Origin: Sporosarcina gallistercoris
GTDB taxonomy: Bacteria; Bacillota; Bacilli; Bacillales_A; Planococcaceae
Direction: 5' to 3'
NCBI RefSeq assembly: GCF_014836415.1
Contig: NZ_JACSQY010000009.1
Location: 1 to 64,000 of the forward strand
Length of the DNA: 64,000 nt
Position numbers and translations under genes: made by a program. This document shows positions 8,895 to 18,037 of the stretch, piece by piece. The notes under the pieces were generated by a model. The model did not search any database, was not told where the DNA came from, and was given only the letters and a program-made list of their open reading frames with translations. Within the stretch, counting starts at the first letter, position 1; each line of letters begins with the position of its first letter.

Positions 8895-8923
8895 AGTATA
8901 TAAGAAAAATTTAAATAATTCAA
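8895..8923 (-). promoter_or_regulatory. SigA promoter of lcfB
   Basis: On the minus strand TTGAAT (8918-8923), 17 bases, TATACT (8895-8900). The transcription start would fall in or beside the FadR-like palindrome. Confidence 0.75.
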
Positions 8924-8977
8924 TAGCCTTTATTTTAAGACTTTTTAACTTCAAACTGTTTTTCCGTAATAATAAAA

Positions 8978-9001
8978 GACACCGGAGATTAGTCCGGTGT
9001 C
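8978..9001 (-). terminator. Terminator overlapping the stop codon of the Bce-type operon
   Basis: A 9-bp stem (GACACCGGA with TCCGGTGTC on the minus strand) is followed by TTTTATTATT. The permease stop codon lies in the loop. Confidence 0.85.
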
Positions 9002-10923
9002 CGAATATGCGAAAGGTACCGCCAACGAATTAGATAGAAATACGAGATTTGCAAGAGTGCGAATCCACCTAATACGATCGTCAATTCTTTCACGATCGAT
9101 ATTTCTGCAAGTGCATCCCAAATGACTTGCAATGCGAGGAATGCAAACGCGCTATGAACGAACGCAACTCCCCACGGGATGAAGAACTGTGGCAGCAACT
9201 GTCGGTTCACAATCTTTTTCAACTCATTTTCCGTAATGCCCATGCGCCGCAGTACGTCAAACTGTCTGCGGTCTCTGTCAAGTGTCGTATACAAACGGAA
9301 ATAGACGAAACTGCCTGCAGCGAGAAACAACACTGCGGCGAGCATTAATCCCATAAATAACAGCAGTGAAAACGTCGTTCGGATGATGGAATAGTTTAGA
9401 CCCGGATTGCCGAATGAAAACAGCGTTCCCGTTTCCCCGCCCAGTAGAATGGACTGCAATTCGTCTTCATGAAGCGCTCGGCCAATGTCTTTCGTCTGCT
9501 GCCAGTCTGCGATATTGAATGCGTAATAGCGGAATAACGAGGAATCCGGTCCGTCTTCCCCCATCAACACCCGTTCAAAATCCGCGTCCGAAACAATGAT
9601 TGCATTGGCACCGATTGCATTCGGTGGAAATAGCTGATGTGGATAAGCCCCTGAAATCGTCACCTTGAGACCGCTTTTTTCCAATGACGTTTTGACAGTG
9701 CGCTCTTTCAACTGATGATAGGAAGATACGGATTGCGGCAAAAATAGCGCTTCCCCATCTTTTACGTCAACTGCCGGATAACCGAACGTATAACCGAGTG
9801 CGTTCATGCTCGACAAACGAACGATAGATACGTTCATATCGGTGAATGACGATTTTTGTTCGAGCACACGGAATGCAACGACGTTGTAATCGATATCTTT
9901 TTCATTTAGCTCATTCGTGAGCTCGCGCACGTGGATCTGCTCCAGCACATTACCTGGATAACTCTTGTAGACGAGTCCTAACGGGTTGATCTCCCGGTAT
10001 TGGTTCGCAAAGGAGGTGAGAGATGCAAGTAAACCGACGGACATGAACGCAAGCGTCGAAACCATCGTGACGATGAAGAACATACGCGCGTTCTCTTTCA
10101 ACCGGACTACTCCTTCAGATAGGGACAAGAGCCAGAACGGCCGCCAATAGAGGCGTTTTCGTGTTCGGAATAGCTGAATCATATACGGTAAAGAATCACT
10201 AAAGAAGAAATACGTGCCAATCACGGCCGCTGCAGGCAACAAAAAGATGACACGGATGACATATGTATTCGTAGCATACACCGCCATCGTATACGTTGCA
10301 GTGAGCAACACAATCCCGGCGAGCGCACGCCATTTCGACGTCGAATACGCATCTTGTTCCGCCGTTTCCCCTTGCAGCAAGTCGTACACTTCCCCCGTGC
10401 GGATGAACATCGGGGCGAGCAGAGAAATGATGATAAAGACACTGGCGAAGCTGCCGACTGTCAGCAAAATCGGCTGCCAAGTGAAGTATAGTTGCAACGT
10501 TGGAACTTGAATGAGCTCTTTCACAATCATCAAGAAGAATTTTGAGAACACAAATCCAAGAAATGTCCCCACAATGATGGCGACTCCGCCAATCAGCATG
10601 GTTTCCAGGAAAATCAGACGCTGCAGCTGGCTTCGTGCCATTCCTAGCAGCAGCAGCACACCGAACTCTTTTGTTCTAGCTTGTAAAAATGCGCGCATCG
10701 AGTAGAACAAGAAGAACAGCGTGAAGATGAACAACACGAATTCTGCAATCATCATACCGGTGGATGCAATTTCCTGGACGAATCCTTCTTTCATCGCTGG
10801 GTGGAACAGCAACATCGAATACAAGAAAAATACCATGACTGAAAACGCACTCGCCATGAAAAAAGCGGCGTAAATGCGACGGTTCCGGACGACGTTACGG
10901 TAAGCGAACTGACGAAAGGTCAT
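8989..10923 (-). CDS. BceB-type ABC transporter permease
   Basis: Membrane subunit of a peptide-antibiotic resistance transporter of the BceAB/PsdAB type. Its 644 residues agree with BceB (about 646). The FtsX-like layout is visible: an N-terminal TM (about 17-40), further TM segments to about residue 310, a large extracellular domain of about 200 residues (about 311-520) before the last TM segments, and a TM triplet at the C-terminus. In this family the extracellular domain recognises the target and the transporter itself acts as the sensor for its kinase. The gene overlaps the ATPase gene by 29 bases. The specific antibiotic (bacitracin, nisin-like or other) cannot be told. Confidence 0.92.
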   Translation of the reverse strand: MTFRQFAYRNVVRNRRIYAAFFMASAFSVMVFFLYSMLLFHPAMKEGFVQEIASTGMMIAEFVLFIFTLFFLFYSMRAFLQARTKEFGVLLLLGMARSQLQRLIFLETMLIGGVAIIVGTFLGFVFSKFFLMIVKELIQVPTLQLYFTWQPILLTVGSFASVFIIISLLAPMFIRTGEVYDLLQGETAEQDAYSTSKWRALAGIVLLTATYTMAVYATNTYVIRVIFLLPAAAVIGTYFFFSDSLPYMIQLFRTRKRLYWRPFWLLSLSEGVVRLKENARMFFIVTMVSTLAFMSVGLLASLTSFANQYREINPLGLVYKSYPGNVLEQIHVRELTNELNEKDIDYNVVAFRVLEQKSSFTDMNVSIVRLSSMNALGYTFGYPAVDVKDGEALFLPQSVSSYHQLKERTVKTSLEKSGLKVTISGAYPHQLFPPNAIGANAIIVSDADFERVLMGEDGPDSSLFRYYAFNIADWQQTKDIGRALHEDELQSILLGGETGTLFSFGNPGLNYSIIRTTFSLLLFMGLMLAAVLFLAAGSFVYFRLYTTLDRDRRQFDVLRRMGITENELKKIVNRQLLPQFFIPWGVAFVHSAFAFLALQVIWDALAEISIVKELTIVLGGFALLQISYFYLIRWRYLSHIRTPD

Positions 10924-11674
10924 TGACGTTCCCTCCGAGCAATGACAGCACGTTCAAAATCTGCTGAAAAAATGTCCGGCGCTGTTCGTCCTTGTACAAT
11001 TCGTTGAAAAACTCACCGTCTTTGATGAATAACACACGGTCGCAATAACTTGCGGCCAGAGGATCGTGTGTCACCATGATGATGGTTGTACCTGCCGTTT
11101 TATTGATTTGAGATAATAATTCCAACACGTCCCGCGCGGATTTCGAGTCCAGATTCCCTGTCGGTTCATCCGCCAGAATCAGCTCAGGCTCATGGATCAG
11201 CGCACGTCCGACCGCAGTTCGCTGAGCTTGACCACCCGATAGCTCATCAGGCCGTCTGGATAAAATCTCGTTCAACGACAATTTGTCGGCAAGATTGGCA
11301 ATTCTGCGTTTCATCTCAGGCACCGCCACTCGATCGAGTGTCAGCGGCAATACCAAGTTCTCTTCCACCGTCAGCATTTGCAATAAGTTGATGGTCTGAA
11401 AGACGAACCCTAAATTCCGTCTTCTGAATAACGCAAGATCGTTCTGATTCAGCGTTTCCGGTTCGATTCCATTCACCGCAAGCCGTCCATATGTCGGCAA
11501 ATCGATCGTCGAAATCAGATTGAGCAATGTCGTCTTCCCACTTCCAGAAGGACCCATAATCGCGATGAATTCCCCTTCTTCCGCCTCAAAATCGAGACGG
11601 TTCAACGCCCGGTGCATCACTTTGCCTTCATAGATTTTCGTCACTTCCGTCAATTCGACGATTTTTCGTGCCAT
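10895..11674 (-). CDS. BceA-type ABC transporter ATPase
   Basis: ATP-binding subunit of the Bce-like transporter, 259 residues. Walker A GPSGSGKT is at residues 41-48, the Q-loop in LGFVFQTINLL, the signature LSGGQAQR near 143, Walker B LILADEPTGNLD and the H-loop MVTHD. The start at 11674 has GGAGAGGCGG upstream and lies inside the end of the kinase gene, a 47-base overlap. The C-terminus extends past the H-loop by about 60 residues with FFQQILNVLSLLGGN, as in BceA relatives. Confidence 0.95.
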   Translation of the reverse strand: MARKIVELTEVTKIYEGKVMHRALNRLDFEAEEGEFIAIMGPSGSGKTTLLNLISTIDLPTYGRLAVNGIEPETLNQNDLALFRRRNLGFVFQTINLLQMLTVEENLVLPLTLDRVAVPEMKRRIANLADKLSLNEILSRRPDELSGGQAQRTAVGRALIHEPELILADEPTGNLDSKSARDVLELLSQINKTAGTTIIMVTHDPLAASYCDRVLFIKDGEFFNELYKDEQRRTFFQQILNVLSLLGGNVNDLSSVRLP

Positions 11675-12674
11675 CGTTTTCTACCGCCTCTCCATTCAGG
11701 AACAACATGGATACCGCTGTCCCTTCGTCCACTTTCGACTCGATTGTCAGCATATGCCCGAGCCGTCCGCTCACTTCAGATGCGATATACAATCCCATCC
11801 CAGTCGATTCCCCGGTTTTACGCCCGTTTTCACCGGTGAAAAACGCTCGGGTGACTCGTTTCAAATCGGTCTCAGGAATCCCGATCCCTTCATCTTGTAC
11901 GATCAACTGAATGCCTTCAGCTGTTTTGCTGGCATTCACATAGACTTTCTTCCCTTTTTCAAACGTATATTTCACTGCGTTGGTGATGAATTGTCCAAGT
12001 ATGATTTTCAGCCATTTCGGATCGGTCGCGACGACAAACCCTGGATCCACATGGATTTCCGGAAACACACCATTTGTGATGAACAAACGCTTATGCTCTG
12101 TAACCACTTGCCGGACAAGATCTTCCAACGCGACCCGTTCAATTCGCATATCATCTTCAAACGTCTCCAGCCGTGCGTTCACAAGTACCGCGTCCAGCCC
12201 GTCCTGCAATCGATCCAACTCTTCATGAAAACTTTTCCGGTCGATCTCCTCTTCCTGCAAGAGCAACCCAAGGACCGAAATCGGTGTTTTCATCTGATGC
12301 ACCCATTGGTTAATGAAATGCAATTGCCGATGTTGTGCAGCATCGAGCTTTTGCACATCACTGTGGTACAGTTTGTACAATTTCCTCATATACTGCGCCG
12401 TCATCCGATGTTCCGGTGTTTGTGGGCGGCCGATCAATGCATCTTCCATGCGCCCCGGCTCCCGTTCATACACTTCATAAAAAGAACGCCGTGTGATGAA
12501 TTTCGCAAACAAGTACCCAATCGTCAGCATGATGCCCATCATCATCGCATAGAGGGCTGTGCCCCAGTCCCTTGCCCCGTCAAGCCAGAATAAGAGGACG
12601 ATGAATAACAGTAGCACCACCTGGAACAACAAAAACGGAATGTGTTCTTTTACGAATAGCTTGTACTTGTTCAT
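11628..12674 (-). CDS. BceS-type intramembrane-sensing histidine kinase
   Basis: Sensor kinase of 348 residues with two TM helices near the N-terminus (about 12-30 and 39-59) separated by only a few residues, so there is almost no extracellular sensor. That is the hallmark of intramembrane-sensing kinases that receive their signal from a Bce-type transporter. The phosphorylated His is H126 in INQWVHQMKTP; N-box FITNAVKYT, G1 DEGIGIP and G2 STGMGLY follow. The start overlaps the regulator stop by 4 bases (ATGA). The C-terminal tail is encoded in the region that overlaps the ATPase start. Confidence 0.94.
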   Translation of the reverse strand: MNKYKLFVKEHIPFLLFQVVLLLFIVLLFWLDGARDWGTALYAMMMGIMLTIGYLFAKFITRRSFYEVYEREPGRMEDALIGRPQTPEHRMTAQYMRKLYKLYHSDVQKLDAAQHRQLHFINQWVHQMKTPISVLGLLLQEEEIDRKSFHEELDRLQDGLDAVLVNARLETFEDDMRIERVALEDLVRQVVTEHKRLFITNGVFPEIHVDPGFVVATDPKWLKIILGQFITNAVKYTFEKGKKVYVNASKTAEGIQLIVQDEGIGIPETDLKRVTRAFFTGENGRKTGESTGMGLYIASEVSGRLGHMLTIESKVDEGTAVSMLFLNGEAVENDGTKNRRIDGSDENL

Positions 12675-13375
12675 TCTTCTTCCGTCGCCAATACAAATCG
12701 GTATCCTGCTCCGCGAACCGTGTCGATTGTCGAAAGGATATCAAAATCCGCCAGTTTTTTACGGACACGAGCAATGTTGACGTTCAATGTGTTTTCATCC
12801 ACGAACGACTGATCATCCCATAGCTCTTCCAGGAGCGTCTCTCTCGATACCACTTTGGGAGCTGCTTCCATCAGCAATTCCAAGATGATGCATTCCTTTT
12901 TCTGCAGGGGAACAACGTTGACGCCTGACTGCAGTTCCATCCGTTCTGCAAATAACGTCAGTGTGCCCACTTTCACAATCCGTTCTGATTGCGCAGGGGC
13001 ATACTCGCCAAATGAGCGGCGTAAGTGGCTTCTGATTTTCGCTAAAACCACGTCATAATGGAATGGTTTCGTGATGAAATCATCGCCGCCATTTTCAAGC
13101 GCGAACACTTGGTCCATGTCACCTGAACGTGCCGAGATGAATAAGATCGGGCAAGTTGTCTGCGTTCTTAGTTGACGGCACCAATAATAGCCATCATATG
13201 TCGGCAAGTTGATGTCGAGCAAAATCAGATGCGGATCGAACGACAGACATTCATCCGCTATTTGATCGAAATCCTCCGCTACCGCTACGTCATACTGGTA
13301 CTTCCTCAGTGTATCTGCAAGCAGTTCCGCGATTTTACGATCATCTTCAACGATAAAAATCCGATGTTTCTCCAT
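12671..13375 (-). CDS. BceR-type OmpR-family response regulator
   Basis: DNA-binding regulator of 234 residues: receiver domain with acidic pocket VEDD at 9-12, phosphorylated Asp D54 in ILLDINLP and Lys in FITKPF, then a winged-helix domain with SRETLLEELWDD and VNIARVRKKL. It is the first gene of the minus-strand four-gene module regulator-kinase-ATPase-permease. In Bce systems the regulator activates the transporter genes when the peptide is present. I did not find a clear inverted-repeat target site in the 70 bases upstream. Confidence 0.94.
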   Translation of the reverse strand: MEKHRIFIVEDDRKIAELLADTLRKYQYDVAVAEDFDQIADECLSFDPHLILLDINLPTYDGYYWCRQLRTQTTCPILFISARSGDMDQVFALENGGDDFITKPFHYDVVLAKIRSHLRRSFGEYAPAQSERIVKVGTLTLFAERMELQSGVNVVPLQKKECIILELLMEAAPKVVSRETLLEELWDDQSFVDENTLNVNIARVRKKLADFDILSTIDTVRGAGYRFVLATEEE

Positions 13376-13450
13376 ACATCCGCGCCTCCTTCATAAGTAG
13401 GTTAAGTATACCGCAAATCCGCTTCAATCGCCTTGTTCACACAGTTGAAA

Positions 13451-13489
13451 AACAGACTCCCTTTGCCGATTGGGCAGAGGGAGTCTGTT
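13451..13489 (-). terminator. Terminator of lplJ
   Basis: A 12-bp stem (AACAGACTCCCT with AGGGAGTCTGTT) is followed on the minus strand by a T run. Confidence 0.88.
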
Positions 13490-13495
13490 TGGATG

Positions 13496-14488
13496 TTAAT
13501 AAATAAGATTCACGAATTCTTCTAATGTAATTCCACCGAGCAGCTTCGGAATATCGAGTGTACTCACTGCAGCTGTAATGGACTCACGGTCGTATTGGCA
13601 ATTCACAAGTCGTTCTTCAATCTCTGTGACACTGCCGATTCCGAAGAAGTCCCCGAAAATGTGCACTTCATGAATCGTCCCTTTTTCAACTTGCAGTCGG
13701 ACATCTATGCTGCCGACCGGGAATCGATGGGAGTGCTGGACGTTACATTTCGGCGAACGGCCATAGTTCCAATCCCAGTTGCCGTAGCGCTCTTCCGACA
13801 ATTGGTGAATGTTCTTCCAGTCTTCTTCCGTCAATTCTTTGTATTCTATGTTTTCTTCCCCGCCAAAGATCGATTTCAAAATCTCCAACCGGAACTCTTC
13901 AATCGTCATCTTCTTGTCCATATGCTCGGAAATATTCGTCACGCGACTGCGGATCGATTTAATCCCCTTGGATTCGATCTTATCTTTTTTCACTCGCAGC
14001 GCATTGACGACTTCCTCGATTTCCGTATCGAACATGAGCGTCCCATGGCTGAACATACGCCCTTGCGTAGCAAACTGCGCATTTCCGGAAACTTTTTTAC
14101 CATCGACCAATAAGTCGTTGCGTCCAAGCAATTCCGCTTTCACCCCCATATTAGCAAGTGCTTCCACAACAGGCTCTGTGAACTTTTTGAAATTGCGGAA
14201 TGATTGTCCATCATCTTTTGTAATGAAGCTGAAGTTCAAGTTCCCTTTGTCATGGTACACCGCACCGCCGCCGGAAAGCCTGCGGACGACATGGATACCG
14301 TTTGCATCGACGTACTCTGTATCAATTTCTTCCACTGTGTTTTGGTTCTTCCCGATAATGATGGAGGGTTCGTTGATATAGAACAGCAAGTAAGAATCCT
14401 CGTCCGTGTCCATCGTATTCAGGACATATTCTTCAATCGCCAGGTTAATCCGCGGATCGGTAATCCCTTGGTTATCTACAAAACGCAT
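13496..14488 (-). CDS. lplJ: Lipoate-protein ligase
   Basis: Attaches lipoate, through lipoyl-AMP, to E2 and GcvH lipoyl domains. The 330-residue product has the length of B. subtilis LplJ. It shows the N-terminal NLAIEEYVL, INEPSIIIGKNQNTVEEID, the RRLSGGGAVYHDKGNLNFSF lipoyl-AMP site and the catalytic Lys in DLLVDGKKVSGNAQF, followed by the C-terminal accessory domain. ATG at 14488 has GGAGAGAG upstream and yields the standard N-terminus MRFVDN; a longer open frame to 14653 has no ribosome site and no homologous residues. It sits near yhfH and lcfB as in B. subtilis. Confidence 0.94.
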   Translation of the reverse strand: MRFVDNQGITDPRINLAIEEYVLNTMDTDEDSYLLFYINEPSIIIGKNQNTVEEIDTEYVDANGIHVVRRLSGGGAVYHDKGNLNFSFITKDDGQSFRNFKKFTEPVVEALANMGVKAELLGRNDLLVDGKKVSGNAQFATQGRMFSHGTLMFDTEIEEVVNALRVKKDKIESKGIKSIRSRVTNISEHMDKKMTIEEFRLEILKSIFGGEENIEYKELTEEDWKNIHQLSEERYGNWDWNYGRSPKCNVQHSHRFPVGSIDVRLQVEKGTIHEVHIFGDFFGIGSVTEIEERLVNCQYDRESITAAVSTLDIPKLLGGITLEEFVNLIY

Positions 14489-14793
14489 AGGTCTCTCTCC
14501 TTTATATGAAGCTGATATTGCCATTCTACCATAAGCTGAATCGTTTCGTGATGCAGGAGTACCCGAGTTCTTCCTAGACCAAATGGTTAAAGCAGCCATA
14601 TGTAAATGGAACCATTTTTCTAAATTATTCAAAAATGATTGACAAAAGTGCATCTGTTATAATACACTAAGTATAACAAGCCGAAGTGCTAGTACAAAGG
14701 AGCGGAGCAGTACATTTTTTTGCCCCTCCTGTTGCATAACAACCTTCGCAAGCCAAGGTAGTACTACTACAAAATGAATGGAGCGGATAAGAG

Positions 14794-14916
14794 ATGATTG
14801 AAAACGTCGTTGAATTTTTTAAGAATTTGCCTCCGAAACAGTGTGTTACTTGTGGTGAACAGATGGAAGAGCAACATGAGTGCTATCAAACAAAATGTCC
14901 ATCCTGCTCAGAATAA
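14794..14916 (+). CDS. yhfH: YhfH family zinc-ribbon-like small protein
   Basis: A 40-residue protein with FKNLPPKQCVTCGEQMEEQ and a second Cys pair KCPSC, a CxxC-CxxC arrangement able to bind one metal ion. This matches the YhfH family, which in B. subtilis lies next to lplJ (yhfJ). ATG at 14794 has GGAGCGG upstream, and a strong terminator follows. The 300 bases upstream hold a TATAAT near 14658 and a leader of about 120 bases with a possible TAGTAC/GTACTA hairpin. Function is unknown. Confidence 0.85.
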   Translation: MIENVVEFFKNLPPKQCVTCGEQMEEQHECYQTKCPSCSE

Positions 14917-14945
14917 CGAGCTGCTGATATAGTTCAGATTGAACG

Positions 14946-14986
14946 ACTGCCACAGAACGTCAGTGCATACTGACTTCTGTGGCAGT
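14946..14986 (+). terminator. Terminator of yhfH
   Basis: A 12-bp stem (ACTGCCACAGAA with TTCTGTGGCAGT) continued by an inner GTCAGT/ACTGAC stem, then a T run. Confidence 0.92.
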
Positions 14987-15040
14987 TTTTCAATTTGTCA
15001 TTCACTGGATTGCTCAGCCGATACAATCCGCTGTTAGTAA

Positions 15041-15528
15041 ACAAGCGAAGCGACACTCATCCACTCTTTTATGCAGGTGAATATACCCCTCATAGCGAGG
15101 TAGCCTACTCAATAAGCGAAGCGACACTCATCAACTCTTTTACTTAGATGAATTGTGTCCGGTTATCGAGAAACTTCCCTATGTGTCGGAGAATCTTCCT
15201 TATGTGTTAGAGAAACTTCTCTAAGTGACGGAGAATCCTTTCTGCCTGATCGACAACCGTTTCCAAGTGTCCGACATTCCTCCTCCGATGATCGTGAACG
15301 TCCCACGCATGCCGATTATGCCCCTCATAGTGAGGCAGCCTACTCAATAAGCGAAGCGACACTAATCAACTCTTTTACTTAGATGAATTATGTCCCGTTA
15401 TCGAGAAACTCCGCTATGTGTCGGAGAATCTTCTCTAAGTGATGGTGAATCCCCTCTGCGTGATCGACCACCGTTTCCAAGTGTACGACATTCCTCCTCC
15501 GATGATCGTGAACGTCCCACGTATGCCA
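15041..15528. repeat. 235-bp direct duplication containing 21-bp array C
   Basis: Two long direct copies start at 15086 and 15321 (period 235 bp), preceded by a partial copy at 15041-15085. Each has a CCTCATAG-GAGG-AGCCTACTC start, a GCGAAGCGACACT segment, and then six to seven 21-bp units of the GAGAAACTTC-type, each ending near TGTCG or TGATC. The copies differ at scattered positions. Together with terminators this fills the 720-base gap between yhfH and hemY. Plus-strand frames through both copies read a seven-residue phrase (RETSLCV, GESSLCV, RETSLSD) but have no ribosome site. Confidence 0.92.
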
Positions 15529-15590
15529 ATCCGGAGCCGATTCTTCCATCCTATCGCAAAGAAGCCCATTACAATCTCAACGTAAAAAGA

Positions 15591-15622
15591 CCTCACACAT
15601 GCCAATATTAGGCCGTGTGAGG
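15591..15622 (-). terminator. Terminator of the hem operon
   Basis: An 8-bp stem (CCTCACAC with GTGTGAGG) is followed on the minus strand by TCTTTTT. Confidence 0.75.
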
Positions 15623-15643
15623 AGTACCATTTCACTATTGAAT

Positions 15644-17065
15644 TCACTTAATCAATCGCTGAATTACGCGGTCCACTGCGGCTTTGCCTTGATCGATGCA
15701 ATCGGGTAAGCCGACGCCTTCGTAAGATGCCCCTGCGAGCTCGACGTTAGGAAATGCCCTGCGCAATTGTTCTTTTGCGTCTGCGATGAGTTTCTTGTGA
15801 CCGACCCGGTACTGCGGACGGTCATCTTTCCAGCGTGTGACAATGGAGAACTCCGGGTCTTCCTTGATTTCGAAGATTTTCCGAAGATCACTGAGCACGA
15901 TTTGCTCGATTTCATCGTCCGGTAAATCCACAATCGCTTCTTCGCCGATCCGACCGACGAATGCACGCAACAACACTTTTCCGTCAGGTGTCGTTGTCGG
16001 CCATTTCCGGTTTAACCACGTACACGCAGTAATTGAGTAGTCACCGCTGCGGGAGACAAGGAATCCGGTACCTTCCTTATCTTGGACAACAGCACTCTCG
16101 GGAAACGCGAGCGTTATCGTCGCGACGGATGAAGTTTTAATCGCTTCTAACTCCTGCAATATCCCGTGCGGCTCGAATAATTGGCGAGCGACCGCATGAC
16201 CCGTTGTCAGGACGACAGCATCCGCTTCAATAACAGAGCCTTCGTTGAGCGTAACAAATGTCCGCTCTTCCTCTTTTTCGATTTTCTCGATCCGGACGCC
16301 TTTGATAAAATTCACCTCAGGCAGCTGTTCTTCAAGAGCTTCCACGATTGTCTCAAGTCCGTTGCGGAACGTGTGGAACGCGCCTTCCTTCTTCGCAGCG
16401 TGCCCTTTGTTCGGCAGCTGTTCCGGCTTCGGCTGCGTTTTCTTCATGCCTAAAATAAGACTACGGTGTTTTTCTTCGACACTGACAAATTGCGGGAATG
16501 TCGATTCCATGCTCATATGGTCAATATCCCCTGCATAGACTCCAGACAATAAGGGCTCAATGAGATTATTCACGACTTCGTTCCCGAAACGGCGGCGGAA
16601 AAAAGCACCTAGCGACTGATCGCCTTGAATGTCAGAGCGTGGTAGGAAAAAGTCCCCTGCTGCACGCAGTTTCCCTGTTAAGGAAAACAGGTTGCTTTTT
16701 AGGAATGGAGCAATTTCTGTTGGCACTCCCATAATCGATCCGCCTGGAATGGGATGCAATTCATCGTTCAATAATACATACGATTGTCCCGTTGCATTTT
16801 TCACGAGCTGATCGGCGATGCCAAGCTCTCCTGCAAGACGGTCCATGCTTTTTTTCCGTATCAAAAAGGAATCTGGACCGCGTTCTATAATATAGCCGTT
16901 GCGTCGGACAGTCTGGATCTTACCACCAAGCCGGTTGGTTGCTTCCACAAGAATCACGTCGATAGGAAGATTCCGATCACGGATTTGCTGCTGCATGTAA
17001 AATGCCGCAGATAGCCCCGTAATCCCGCCCCCCGCAATGACAATCTTTTTACGCTGTTCGTCCAT
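15644..17065 (-). CDS. hemY: Coproporphyrinogen III oxidase (HemY/CgoX)
   Basis: An FAD enzyme of the Gram-positive coproporphyrin-dependent heme route; it oxidises coproporphyrinogen III to coproporphyrin III. The 473 residues begin with the dinucleotide motif VIAGGGITGLSAAFYM, then IERGPDSFLIRKKSMD, FFRRRFGNEVVNNLIEPLLS and a C-terminal GASYEGVGLPDCIDQGKAA. These are near-identical in layout to B. subtilis HemY. ATG at 17065 is chosen; a GTG at 17074 is in frame but too near the AAGGA. It is the last gene of hemE-hemH-hemY, 26 bases after hemH. Confidence 0.95.
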   Translation of the reverse strand: MDEQRKKIVIAGGGITGLSAAFYMQQQIRDRNLPIDVILVEATNRLGGKIQTVRRNGYIIERGPDSFLIRKKSMDRLAGELGIADQLVKNATGQSYVLLNDELHPIPGGSIMGVPTEIAPFLKSNLFSLTGKLRAAGDFFLPRSDIQGDQSLGAFFRRRFGNEVVNNLIEPLLSGVYAGDIDHMSMESTFPQFVSVEEKHRSLILGMKKTQPKPEQLPNKGHAAKKEGAFHTFRNGLETIVEALEEQLPEVNFIKGVRIEKIEKEEERTFVTLNEGSVIEADAVVLTTGHAVARQLFEPHGILQELEAIKTSSVATITLAFPESAVVQDKEGTGFLVSRSGDYSITACTWLNRKWPTTTPDGKVLLRAFVGRIGEEAIVDLPDDEIEQIVLSDLRKIFEIKEDPEFSIVTRWKDDRPQYRVGHKKLIADAKEQLRRAFPNVELAGASYEGVGLPDCIDQGKAAVDRVIQRLIK

Positions 17066-17091
17066 TTCCTTCACACGTCCTTTTCAAAAAC

Positions 17092-18021
17092 TTACTTGTT
17101 CACTTTTTCAAGTACTGCGTCCGCCACTGCGCCGATAAAGAGTGGATCCGTGTTCGGCATAGCTGGCCGATGATACGTTGCACCGATCTCGTCGCAGACC
17201 ACTTTACATTCATAGTCATTGTCATAGAGTACTTCTAGGTGATCCGAAACAAAACCTACAGGTGTATAGACAAATGACGTATATCCTTTTTTCTCGTTCA
17301 ATTCGCGTGTTAAGTCCTGTACATCCGGTCCAAGCCACGGTTCGCCTGTCTGACCTTCACTTTGCCAGCCCACCGCGTATTCTTTTACGTCAGCAGCTTC
17401 TGCAAGGAGCTTAGCGGTTTCTTCAAGCTGATCCGGATACGGGTCTCCCGCTTCACGGATTTTTTGTGGAAGTGAGTGCGCCGATACAATAAGAACAGAC
17501 TTCTCACGCTCTTCATGGCTCATGCTGTCAAAAGTTCCACGGATCTTCTCTTCCCAATACTTCAAGAATTTCGGCTGCTTATACCAGCTTTCAACAGAAG
17601 AGAGAGAAATTCCGTATTTATCCGCTTCCTCTTTCGCACGTGTATTGTATGATTTCACCGAGAATGTTGAATAATGAGGAGCCAGTACAACAGTAACCGC
17701 TTCTTTGATGCCGTCATTATTCATCTGCTCCACTGCATCTTCGATGAATGGCGTGATGTGCTTCAGACCAATGTATAGCTTGAATTCAATCTCATCTTGC
17801 TGGCGGTTCAACGCATCACAAAGTGCTTGTGCCTGGCCATCCGTAATATGGGCAAGTGGTGAGATCCCACCAATCGCTTCATAACGGTTTTTCAGATCTT
17901 CAAGTTGTTCGGGCGCTGGTTTACGTCCTCGTCGGATATGAGTGTAATACGGCTCGATGTCCTCTTCTTTGTAAGGCGTTCCATATGCCATTACCAAAAG
18001 TCCCATTGTACGTTTTCCCAT
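17092..18021 (-). CDS. hemH: Coproporphyrin III ferrochelatase
   Basis: Inserts Fe(II) into the coproporphyrin III made by HemY in the Gram-positive heme route. The 309 residues match B. subtilis HemH (310). Visible are [46 protein letters not shown], the metal-site His in [10 protein letters not shown] and the Glu-rich [18 protein letters not shown] at 18021 has GAGGTGATT upstream. It lies 16 bases after hemE. Confidence 0.96.
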   Translation of the reverse strand: MGKRTMGLLVMAYGTPYKEEDIEPYYTHIRRGRKPAPEQLEDLKNRYEAIGGISPLAHITDGQAQALCDALNRQQDEIEFKLYIGLKHITPFIEDAVEQMNNDGIKEAVTVVLAPHYSTFSVKSYNTRAKEEADKYGISLSSVESWYKQPKFLKYWEEKIRGTFDSMSHEEREKSVLIVSAHSLPQKIREAGDPYPDQLEETAKLLAEAADVKEYAVGWQSEGQTGEPWLGPDVQDLTRELNEKKGYTSFVYTPVGFVSDHLEVLYDNDYECKVVCDEIGATYHRPAMPNTDPLFIGAVADAVLEKVNK

Positions 18022-18037
18022 GTCAATCACCTCAAAG

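Noticed and set aside
11754..12593. Long plus-strand open frame of 279 codons
   Set aside because: It is antisense to the histidine kinase gene, has no ribosome site and no recognisable domain. Codon structure of the real gene explains it.
13376..14653. N-terminal extension of lipoate ligase up to 14653
   Set aside because: No ribosome site and no family similarity; ATG at 14488 follows GGAGAGAG and begins the conserved sequence.
15155..15611. Two open frames of about 75 codons reading RETSLCV-type repeats
   Set aside because: They arise from the duplicated 21-bp array, have no ribosome sites and no terminator, and break differently in the two copies.
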